NCBI RefSeq assembly: GCF_018143015.1 | Contig: NC_054744.1 | Span: 5,081,059 to 5,145,058 of the forward strand | DNA: 64,000 bases | Reading direction: 5' to 3' | Source of the DNA: Lytechinus variegatus | Taxonomy: Eukaryota > Echinodermata > Echinoidea > Temnopleuroida > Toxopneustidae | Part shown: piece after piece, positions 35,701 through 45,244 of the stretch | How positions within the stretch are numbered: position 1 is the first letter of the stretch | Layout of the letters: every line of letters begins with the position of its first letter | Made by a program: the position numbers and the translations under genes | The notes under the pieces: model-generated | Seen by the model: the letters and a program-made list of their open reading frames with translations, nothing else | What the model was told of the DNA's origin: nothing | Database searches by the model: none

Positions 35701-38700
35701 GAGTGCGATGCCCGGAAGAGTGGCCGTTCCTGGTGGCAGTCTACTTGGACCTGGCACGCATCTCTCTCCTCTTGCGCTTCAGGCGTCGCATACGTTTCTT
35801 GCGCCACTTATCCCTCATCCTCTAATTATAAGTATTAAAACTTCTTTTTAAGGTACTGGAAGTTTGAGGTGCTGATTATCCTTCAAAAGAAGGATCTAAA
35901 CAGATTTGGGAAGCACCGCAGATTGACAAGCGTCAACTGTGAGCGATGCCTTGGTAAAGAGAGGGCTACCAAGTTTTGTAAACTTTGTAGGCGCTTCAAC
36001 TTGGGGAACAGATGTTAAGGCTGTAACAGTAATCTAATCTGGACAAAATATGACATCGAACAGCACTGTAGCAGGTTTCTTCAGATATGTACTTTCTTAT
36101 CTGCGATATGTTTCTTAGATGGAATCTGACAGATGTATATATTGATTAACTTGTTCCAACATATTCATATTGCAATCAATAAGCTAACAGATTCGGATGA
36201 TACAATAGTAGTATCAGGGCTAACATCACTAAGGGAACGAAGGTTATGATTCGAACCTATGACAAGATATTCAGTCTTTCCTTCATTGATTTTAAGTCTG
36301 TAAGTCCACCTATTTCTACTTCGGTAGTCCAGTCTGCAAGGTAGGATTTGAACCACTTGAGTGCAATACCGTTGACTCCTAACCTGTTTGACGTACGAGA
36401 TATCAAAATTTGCCTGTCGATGGTATCGAATGCTGCTGATAGATCAAGTGACAACAAAAGTGCCATATGACCTTTATCTAAGGCAAACATCATTTTTCAC
36501 CTTCACTAGCGACTAGAGCTGTTCCGTATATACTGTGGTGTGGTCTGTATGCCGATTGGTGTTGCTCAAACAGGTCATTATCAGCCGTGTGATCCGTAAG
36601 TCTTCGACATACATGTTTTTCGCTGATCTTTCCAACATAACTCAAATTGGACACAGGTCTATAATTGGAAAGAGGTCTATAATTGGAAAGACAGTTCCTG
36701 TCGAGTGATGGCTTTTAAAGGTCAAGTCCACCTCGGAAAATTGTTGATTTGAATCAATATAGAAAAATCAGACAAGCACAATGCTGAAAATTTCATCAAA
36801 ATCGGATGTAAAATAAGAAAGTTATGACATTTCAAAGTTTCGCTTATTTTTAACAAAATAGTTATATGAACGAGCCAGTTACATCCAAATGAGATTCGAT
36901 GATGTCACTCACTCACTATTTCTTTTGTTTTTTTTTATTGCTTGAATTATACAATACTTCAATTCATACGAATTTGACAATTAGGACCTCCTTGCCTGAA
37001 GAACTAAATGTTAAAATAATGGAATTCAACCTGTTTAGGGAGGAATGAAACTTCATTTCACATGACAATGACGAGAAAATAAAAATATTTCATATTTCAT
37101 ATAATAAAATACAAAAGAAATAGTGAGTGAGTGATGTCATCAGTTCCTCATTTGCATACCGACCGAGATGTGCATATAACTGTTTTATGAAATGAAGTGA
37201 AATTTAAAATGCCATAACTTTCTTATTTTACATCCGATTTTGATGAAATTTTCAGTGTTATGCTTGTTGAATTTTTCTCTTTTTATTCAAATCAAGTTTT
37301 TGTTGGGGTGGACTTGTCCGGGTTGTCCTGTAAGAAGTGGTCGTAAAACTGCAGTTCTCTCTGCAGCTAAAAAGTTTCCTGATGAGAGCGAGGAGTTGAC
37401 TATATTGGCTATGATGTGAAGAAGATCTTGGATGTTTTCCTTCAAAAACCATCCAAGCTGTATGACTTACTTGCAGAACCCTTGATGATTTTCAATATTT
37501 CATCTTCAGTTGTCATATCAAAACAGACCATAGGAGATGATAAAAACGGTCTAGATTCAATCGAGGTCCCGGAAAATGACGTGATATCCCCAAGACTTTC
37601 ATGAATCTACTAAATAAGATAATGATATATCCACGAATTCCTAACAATCAAATTGTTCCTTTATTCAGATTAGAATATTGACAAGTGTCAACTCGCGCAT
37701 AGGAAGAGGAAGAGTAATAGGAAGATAGTCATCATCATCACTATATATGATGATATTATGACTTTAAAATATCCCGGTCCTAAATCAAAATAACACTAAT
37801 AATACTCAGCTCGCGGCTCGCACCATTCATTCATTGCGATCCATATTCACTTCACAATTTTCCCAACACAGTGCTTGAACTAGTGCCGAAATTGACCCTT
37901 GATCAGATCGGAATATCATTTTGTATTTCAGCTCGTGCATAGCGCTGGCATTATTGATTTTCATAATAAAAGAAATATATTTAGAATGCCCAGAATCCAG
38001 GTCGCATATTAATGTAGGAAGATACCCAATTATTCATCCTTTTCATGATTTCTAATACATTAATTAAGTGTCCTATTTTTAGGTCTAATTGTCAACATTT
38101 CCTGCTTGCGCTTCGCGCTCGCATCAATTATTTAGTCATATACCTATCTTGTTCATGATTACAAAAAGTGCCTCGAATTTCCAGTTTTTAGGTCGGAATG
38201 ACAAAAATGTTCTGCTTGCGCTTCGCGCTCTTATTATTTGATTGTTGAATTATGTTTCGTCTTCATGGGAAACTGCAAATAGTCCTTAACATGCCCCTTT
38301 TAAGGCCCAGAACGTATATATATATATATAAAACATGCTCCTCGTAGTATTTTTTTAGTTACCCGGTACACACGCATCTTGTTCAGGATCTCACACATTG
38401 ATCTATATCATGTATATGCGAGGGTGTGGTTGTGTATGTGTGTGAGTTTGTTTGTTTTGTGCGATCGAGAGCCTTAGTAATGCTGATTTCTGGCTCATGA
38501 TCCCCCAGCCCCATCCACCCATCTGAAAAATGGATTGACGCCCCTGGTTTGTCCAATAGTAATGTCCTCAGATGTAATGCTGAAAACATCAGAATAAGTC
38601 ATGAGAAGACGTTCAGCGTAGACGTTCATCCCACCGCTGACACCATTTATGGGGTTTCAAATAATACAAGATTGTGGGAAATATAAATGTTAAAGCCCCC

Positions 38701-40924
38701 ATCACACTTATTCCGAATCCGCAAGCAGAATTGGCCGGAATGAAAGGACAATTGTTTGACCCCCAGTTGGTCATTTAAATCTGCTTTGAACACTGTTCGA
38801 AATTGCCCTCGAATGTTTTGAACATGACCAAAACCTTCAGGACGGCCAAAAGAAATGATAAAAATATTTCGAATGCACTCAGAATGCAGTCAGAATATTT
38901 AGAATGCGCCGAGAATGTCCAAGAATGAAGCACGAATTATCAATCTGACTACATTGCGGTTCATTTTGACTAGTGTGTGATGATTCACCTGGTCAATTTA
39001 CTGAATTTCAACTCCAGTTTGGTGAATAAATAAGTTCCTCTCAAAAATTTCGATTTTTTTTAAATATTTGTTGCGTTCCAGCTTCTGCTTGATTCCTGCT
39101 GATTCCGAATAAGTGTGATGGGGGCTTAAACAAAAGTAGGGGAAAACAGAAGCTCGATCACACATCAAACAGAACAAACAAAGATGAAGAAGAGGAACTA
39201 AACTCAGAAGACACAGGAACAAAATAGAACTGAACTCGATGACACCTGGTAGTGCACTGGATTTATTAGAGGGCTGCTTTGCCATACAAAAACCAGTATC
39301 ATTTTACAGAGTTAAATATATTCAAATTACATAAAATCAACCAATAAAATTAAAGAGAATGGAGGAGCCAACTGAAAGTGGAAGAGTCTACTTCAGAAAA
39401 ATAACCAATGAGAGATAGTGGATGAAGATAAATACATGTAACACATAGGGATGATTACATAATAAGAATGTTGAACAACAAATCAGATGTGGGAATGTAA
39501 TGAACACATCTAAATAGGAAAATAATGAAAGGAGAAACATGTTAAGAGTCAAATGGAAGAAGCATCAATTAAGAATTATAAACAAAGATAAGCTAAGCTG
39601 GAACTATTCGTACAATATCAATCAAGGTTAAGTTTTTGGAAATGTCATCATAACTTAGAAAGTGTATGGACCTAGTTCATAAAACTTAGACATAAGGTAA
39701 TGGTGTATCACTGAAGATCCTGCCCGAGTTTCAGGTGACATGACCGAGGTCATAGGTCACTTAGGGTCAGTAAACTTTGGCCATGTTGTGGGTATTGGTG
39801 GTGTTGTCATCATGACTGAAACTTTATGGATCTATTCATGAAACTTGGATTAAATAGCACTCATGTATCCTTGAACATCCTGTGAAAACTTCAGGTCACA
39901 TGACCAAGGTCAAATGTCATTTGGGGTCAAAGAACTTTGGTAATGTTGTGAGTATTTGAGGAATTGTCATAACTTTATGGATCTAGTTCATGAAACATAT
40001 ACGAGCAATCATGTATCCCTGAACATCGTGTTGGAGTTCCAGGTCAAAGGTCATTTAGGGTCAATGAACTTTGGTAATGTTGGGGGTATTTGTGGTATTG
40101 TCTTAACTTCAAAGTTTAAGGATCTAATTCATTAAACTTGGATATACTTGAGAGCAATCATGTATACGTCATGTGTGAGTTTCAGGTCATATGACCAAGG
40201 TCAAAGGTCATTTAGGGTCAATAAATTTTGGTAGTGTTGGAGGTATTTGTGGTATTGTCATAACCTAAAAAGTTATGCATCTAGTTCTTGAAACATAGAC
40301 ATAAATCAATTATGAATTATTGTATTGCACACATCTCAGGTTACATTATCATGGTCAAAGGTCATTTTTGGTCAATGGACATAATATTGCATTTTCATAT
40401 ATGAATGTTTTCTTTTGTGAAAAATCATTCAATGGTTGCTTTCAGCACTGCTGCTATATAAACCACGTAATGCCAGAGGTGATCCATTTGTTATACATTG
40501 AGTCACTTACGATTTTCTGCACTTTATGTACCATTAATTTAATTAATAATGATAATGATATTATTATGAAATATTAATGTGAAATAAATGAAATGAAATG
40601 AAAATGATGTAATTATATCAACTTACTGTCTTTCAACCAGGTTGCCACATCTGTCAATCCACAATCTTTTAGAATCTCAATCATTGTTCTGCACTGGCCA
40701 TCTCCACATCCATTTGCATCTCTCCATTTACTAAAGAACTTGAAAACAACATTTTCATAGTCCATCGACATTACTCCAATAAGATTTGCGACCTCAGGAT
40801 TGGATCCTAGTAAAGCGCGGCCAAGCTTCTCATACTGCTCAGGAGCATTGATGGTTTCAGACAGTTCATATATTTTACTGTCGTCAGATAAAAATGATGA
40901 TCTCTGTTGGCCCCGAGCAGCCAT
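32644..40924 (-). CDS. Protein with two tandem death domains (three coding exons, complete)
   Basis: Death domains are six-helix protein-interaction modules used in apoptosis and innate immune signalling. The exons 40924-40627, 33846-33541 and 32798-32644 join in phase (phase 1 at both junctions) and give about 252 residues ending in TGA. Death domain 1 is roughly residues 14-98, with YEKLGRALLGSNPEV and the helix-5 signature FFSKWRDANG. Death domain 2 is roughly 109-194, with YVEKLGRKLTESEVEY and CLIKWRNAEG. The ~50-residue tail resembles nothing I recognise. No signal peptide or membrane segment is seen, so a cytosolic adaptor is likely. An acceptor TTCTTTAATTTCAG one base before the ATG indicates an upstream non-coding exon. 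Partners are unknown; FADD-like function is not implied, because the first domain is not a death-effector domain. Confidence 0.85.
33487..33540. repeat. CA/TG microsatellite at a splice donor
   Basis: An imperfect CACACA run ending exactly at the donor of the middle death-domain exon, so the intron reads GTATGTGTTGTGTGTGAGTG on the coding strand. Confidence 0.88.
33541..33846 (-). CDS. Tandem death-domain gene, middle exon (death domain 2)
   Basis: The acceptor is ATTGCTTTTTCAG and the donor CTAG|GTATGT. It codes residues 100-201 including LGRKLTESEVEYSSVVGG and LIKWRNAEGSS. It is again one death domain per exon with symmetric phase 1. The donor is also the first unit of a TG repeat. Confidence 0.87.
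33955..34257 (-). repeat. Full-length tRNA-derived SINE
   Basis: On the minus strand, a tRNA-like head (A box TGGCCCAGTGG, B box GGGTTCGAATCCC) is followed by a ~200-nt body with CCAGGTGAGGTGAATGGGTA and CCTGGCATGAATTTATTCC. The 3' end has TATGCGCTATACAAG and a TTATTATTAATAA tail. The body may contain a conserved SINE core domain, which I cannot confirm. It lies in intron 1 of the death-domain gene. Confidence 0.78.
34734..35115. mobile_element. TTAA MITE of the GGGATGGTCYGGGCTGAAA family, right end missing
   Basis: TTAAAGGGATGGTCTGGGCT matches the left end of 54772-55346, with shared GTCGTCATGAATATTCATTA. Similarity fades after about 35110 and no right terminus is found. Confidence 0.75.
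35741..35818 (-). CDS. RPL41: eL41-like (60S ribosomal protein L41) 25-residue reading frame
   Basis: The minus-strand frame from ATG (35818) to TAG (35741) encodes exactly 25 residues, beginning MRDKWRKKRMRRLKRKRR, the length and extreme Lys/Arg composition of eL41. This small protein of the large ribosomal subunit lies at the subunit interface. From family knowledge the usual sequence has Ala at residue 3 and Lys at 19; here they are Asp and Glu. The frame has no intron, whereas animal RPL41 genes are usually split. It sits on the same strand within the death-domain intron, and no AATAAA is seen soon after the stop. It may be a retrocopy or an active gene with upstream non-coding exons (AATTAG lies just before AGGATG). 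The homology is secure; function is not. Confidence 0.72.
   Translation of the reverse strand: MRDKWRKKRMRRLKRKRREMRARSK
36165..37590 (-). mobile_element. CR1/Rex-like LINE fragment split by a MITE
   Basis: Minus-strand pieces read VNSSLSSGNFLAAERTAV (about 37400-37330). After the MITE come NYRPVSNLSYVGKISEK (about 36670), then LSLDLSAAFDTIDRQIL (36450; RT motif A) and LNINEGKTEYLVIGSNH-like sequence near 36290. These follow the order of a LINE reverse transcriptase. Frameshifts and stops show the copy is dead. Confidence 0.75.
36715..37318. mobile_element. TTAA MITE, TIR AAAGGTCAAGTCCACC, inserted in the LINE
   Basis: TTAAAGGTCAAGTCCACCTC at the left and GGGGTGGACTTGTCC at the right. The arms include TGAAATTTTCAGTGTTATGC-type inverted sequence and GATGATGTCACTCACTCACT. 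The right TTAA is lost. It shares its design with 57463-58039. Confidence 0.8.
37680..38560. repeat. GC-motif satellite array, cluster 4, with GACGCCCCTG end
   Basis: GC-motif units in the inverse orientation at about 37807, 37930, 38103 and 38213 (GCTTGCGCTTCGCGCTCGCA). The stretch then carries a TA run and ends with GGATTGACGCCCCTGG near 38533, the same terminus as the element at 25618-26474. Confidence 0.65.
38690..39129. mobile_element. TTAA MITE, TIR AAAGCCCCCATCACACTTATTCCGAATC
   Basis: TTAAAGCCCCCATCACACTT and AAGTGTGATGGGGGCTTAA form perfect ends with TTAA on both sides. The sub-terminal block ATTCCGAATCCGCAAGCAGA also has an inverted partner. Confidence 0.88.
39640..40400. repeat. 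Minisatellite, 134-160-bp units, five copies
   Basis: Units share ATGGATCTAGTTCATGAAAC, CAATCATGTATCCCTGAACA and TCATTTAGGGTCAATGAACT. Each unit carries an AGGTCA direct repeat with one-base spacing. The array lies in intron 1 of the death-domain gene, about 230 bp from the first coding exon. Confidence 0.88.
39747..40364 (+). promoter_or_regulatory. Five DR1-type AGGTCAnAGGTCA sites within the minisatellite
   Basis: Sites at 39747 (AGGTCATAGGTCA), 39907 (AGGTCAAATGTCA), 40041 and 40198 (both AGGTCAAAGGTCA) and 40352 (TGGTCAAAGGTCA). AGGTCAAAGGTCA is the established DR1 response element for HNF4, RXR/PPAR and COUP-TF type nuclear receptors. Binding here is only inferred from the sequence. 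Confidence 0.4.
40627..40924 (-). CDS. Tandem death-domain gene, exon with start codon (death domain 1)
   Basis: The ATG at 40924 lies one base after the acceptor TTTCAG. The exon codes residues 1-99, essentially one whole death domain, and leaves with GACA|GTAAGT (phase 1). One domain per exon suggests that the tandem arose by exon duplication. Confidence 0.87.
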
Positions 40925-41281
40925 TCTGAAATTAAAGAAAGGAAAGCGGGATTAAACAAGAGCAAGGTCAAGGAGAAACTAACCCATTCAAAAACCGGAA
41001 ATGGGTTGGTCTTTTAAAAACCAATGGGAACTAAATAGGCCTAATTTAATAGTCAACAGAGATCATTATATTTTATTGCTCAAGTTTTGATAGAAAATTG
41101 TGTCATAGATGCTCACTTTACAATACATCACGAAAGAAAAGGTAGCACGACAACTCCAAAATTGAAACAGAAGATGAGGAGCACGGGGCTTAAATTAATC
41201 CAAGCAGCGCCATCAAAGACCACGGACTATACATGTTGTAAATACTCGTCAGACCTAACGTTAGATCATGGATCCTATTCC

Positions 41282-41900
41282 CAGGGAGGCCAATTACATT
41301 GACAAGTGGATAGGCATGACCAAAACACATAAAAAAGGATGTCTTTTTCAAGATAGGGCGTAATAATGGCGTCAAAAACACTAAACTGGTGAAAACAGGT
41401 ATCTATTTCGCTAGGAAAGCTACGTGTTTAGGGTCAAATTTGTGGGGTATAAACAAGACTAAAATGTTTTATAAATAAAGGATGTACTTTTTGCCCCAGC
41501 AGTCAACACTATGTGTTTAGAGTCTGATTTAAATGCAAGAGGTGTGAGAGATGGAACAATTCTAAACCCAATGATGTAGGTAATATGTTTAAACTGGCGA
41601 CCGTGACATAACAATTCATATATCGCTGTACTTGTTTAATTAGGGCCCGGGGGCCACTTCCATTCACGAGTGGATACCATGAACGACCATGGGGTCTCGA
41701 AAAGCACCCTAAACACGTAATTTCCATATTCTGAAAATGCACCCCTTAACAAGTGTTGTAGTGTGAAACCCTACCCTTAACAAGTATTGGAAACAAAACG
41801 ATACTCTTGGCAAATATTTCCTGAAATGAACCCCTTAACAAGTACAGGAATGTTTTATTGTTACGGGTCCTTTGGTCGTCGGCGTTACCTTATTTCCCCC
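41282..41900. mobile_element. Two half copies of the CGAGTGGATACC MITE, head to head
   Basis: 41282-41640 follows the left half of copy A (TTACATTGACAAGTGGATAG, AAAAGGATGTCTTTTTCAAG). At 41646 a new end, TCCATTCACGAGTGGATACC, starts the left half of copy B. Neither half is complete. Confidence 0.7.
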
Positions 41901-44900
41901 TCCCGCGCGAAGCTTTTGGTGTTTCATAAATTAAAATGAGAAGGAGCCGTCTCTCTTGTCTATAGTGCCTATTTCAGCTCCAATTCAGTTGACTCATTGT
42001 GATTTTGAACATTGTTTTCATGAACCTTAATTTGTTTTCAAAAAGTGATTGTGAACGCACAAAAAATGGAATACATTGGAGGAAATTAAAATAATAATAC
42101 CCTCGCGCGAAGCGCGGAAGCTAAAGCGTTTTATCAGTTTTTTTTGCCATGAAAAGGGTCGCGACTAAAGGGTCTTCTCAAAGATATATTGAATACTTCC
42201 CTTGGAAAGATCAGATTTGATTACAAACAATTTAGCGACAGTGCATATCTTTAACTCGCAAAACAGAGGAGAAGTGTATATATGCCGGGAGAAAGATATT
42301 CAGCCCCGCGCAGAGCAATGAAACTCTGAAATTTCAAAGGGCGGACGTTTCATCAAAATAATGCAGATACGTTTAATACCACCATCGGCTCTAATTAAAA
42401 TGATTTTCTAAGATTATTGAACTTCTTTATGAGGAAATAGTTGAAACTTCTGTGATTTATTAAAATTAAATTAAAAAAAGAGGATTCCTAATTTCTTTGA
42501 CTTATCCTGAAGTGCTTCATTTTGAATAATAAAGAAACTTAGGTGTCATTCAAAATTTCAAACTGAGGGCGCAAAACAGGGCAGGAGATGAATGTGAAGG
42601 GAAATGACATGAAGTTTAATAGAATTTGATTTAAAAAAAAATATTGTACTTCTTTATTTAATACGACGCGAATTTTAGGAACCTGTTTGCCCTAGAATTA
42701 TGGTTGTTTGGTAATGAGCTGAAAAGCAGGAGAAGTTGACTTTATGGAGGTGGCGGCAGAAATTGATATAAAATTTTACCCGCCCGGAGCCGACCCGACC
42801 AGAAGTTGCGCGATCAATTTAAAAAAATGATAACTTCATATACTTTGGCGTAGCCTTATAATTCCATGCCCTAATGGATACATTTGAACTTTAACCGGTA
42901 AGAAACACATATACCTGAGGTGGAAAAACAGGGTTAGAGAAAGGGTGGGAGAAACAATGGAGAATTGCAATATTGTCATTTAACCGCGCGCAGCGCGGAA
43001 GAAAAATTCATATATAAATTTAGAGCAAGAGTGATAGAGTTTCTCTTTTAAAGCTTGTGTATAGTTTTGGTAAATCCACCAAAATGCACCTATCACTATT
43101 CCAATTCATTGCTAGCTAATATGAATGGATATGCCCTATAACAGTTATGATGTGGAGGATATGAAATGAAAATGTGTTTTACAGGATAAATTTTGCGATT
43201 TTACATGGAAATTTAACTTGATCGGGTCACCCGATCAAATTAAAATATCTGTGTGTTTTTGTCTTTCATTAAATCCTATTCCAAATCATGGAATGGGCTG
43301 AAACTTTCAAGATATGTTCTTTGTCTGTAACTTTTGGATATCTAATCATTAAATTCATAAGATAAGTGCTTGAATGCCCATTTTTTAAAATTTAAAACAA
43401 GCATCGCCGAGAGAGGGCGCTATATATCCAAGATTTGAATATTTGAAATTTTCTCAGAAAAGTGCAGTTGGAAAAATATCTAACGGTCTCTACGCTTCAG
43501 TAAGACTGTCATATTAGATGATATTCGATTATCAATCACATTATTGACCCTTTACCAAAGCTATACACAGGCTTTAAGAAAAAAAAAGAATAAAAAGAAA
43601 AAAAACACAAAGCTACCTTTCTTCCCTTTCCTCTCTTCCCTTTTTCTTTTCTCCTCTCTTTTTTCCCTTCTTTTTTTTCTTTTTGGGGACGTTTTGGGGG
43701 GGCGACCGCCCCCACCGCCCTCCCCCTGGCTACGCGCCTGACCACACAGGGAGGAGTAACAGAAAACAAGGTTATATCATAACCTTGTTCATCATCATGA
43801 TCATAGAATGAGTGGTTAGTAATCATGGTAATAGTCATGATAGTAATATACCTGCTATGCTAACTAAAATTAAATGGTTAGGCTACTAGATCTCTACCTA
43901 CCTCAATTGTTTCAGTCAGGGACTTAGTATGGCCGCCTTTTGATATCGAAAATGAACTGGAATGATGTATACTAGATATCGCACTGGTTATGAACTTGGA
44001 AAGAAGAGAGTTTGCTGGGGTGAACTTCTCTGCTAAAAAAAAGATGGCGATAAATATGGCGTTGACACAACTCGTGTGTGTTATTTGTGGTCGTAAGTAC
44101 AAGCAAAGATCGCTCGGGTATTCCCGGCCCACTGATCAGTGGGTATTCCCCCAAACTTAGTCTGCTCTTCAGCTTTGTGTGAATATTATTATTTAAAACT
44201 AAAGTTAGATTCAATTTCATTATAAATTCGACGAAGATTGAAAAAAAAATGAAAAGATAAAATGAAAATGAAACAAAATGAAATTATTTAAGTCCTTTTT
44301 AAATCCTCTGTATCCCAAATGACTAAATATTGAAGATAAAGAAAATTAATTGCAAGCTGCGTACTGACCCTGCCAGTGCCAACAATTGTACTGCGGCTAA
44401 TTAATTAGTTCAGAATTTTTCGGCGCTGCATGCAGCATGCTCGGATCTGCACAGCTACCTCTATCTCCATGATCTCAGTATCTGCTCATTTCCAGTTCCA
44501 GAAGGGTGAATATATAAGCATTATTTTTTGCCATAAGTAAGGTTTATTTTTCTGTATATATGTCGTGTGGTAGTAAAAGACCCCCATTGTGTTGACGGTA
44601 CTTGCGTTTCCTCTTTTTTAGAATGATTAATTTAAGGTATCGTTATGTTTGCAATGACAAGGTGACGAATCAGACTTAGTAACTAAGCCATTTTTTACTT
44701 CGTCTTCGGTCCCAGCTATAGCTATTGGTGTATGTAGACCGATAAACGGTGGTGCGTGGTCATGGTTTTGGTCCTGCAATGCAAGGACTTTGGCAAAGTC
44801 TCAAAAGATTGTGATTGTCCCAGAAAACAAGGATATCCTCATAAACAATGACAAATAATGTCTTGATAAATTGAGATTGCATGTTTAGGCTTAGCCTTAG

Positions 44901-44950
44901 GCCGTATAGGATGGGGACAATTTTCACTTACCACTGCGGGCCGGGCCGGG
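41900..44950. other. No gene recognised; CGCGCGAAGCGCGGAAG motifs
   Basis: A second GC-rich motif, CGCGCGAAGCGCGGAAG, recurs in variants near 41905, 42104 and 42983 in AT-rich sequence. It is distinct from the GCGAGC motif elsewhere. A pyrimidine tract followed by GGGGGGCGACCGCCCCC lies at 43610-43740. No supported coding exon was found. Confidence 0.45.
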
Positions 44951-45244
44951 AATAATATAGCCTAGAGTCTAGACAGTAGACTAGTAAGTCTACATACGTC
45001 CCAGCGGCGGAGGAGGCAGGTCATGGCTGCGGGCTTCTCTTGATTTTTCAATCTATATCTCGGATTTATTTAGGATTTTCTGGATTTATTAACTGGACAT
45101 ACGTGCCTGTCTGATAGATACATACATTGGAATACTATTTGGATTTGTCAAAGGTCTCGGTAAGCAAACTTTCTGGGTCTTGCAACTTTCATGCACAACT
45201 AACACAAATTTGATTTTCCCGCCAAATTTCGGCGCGTGGTCATT

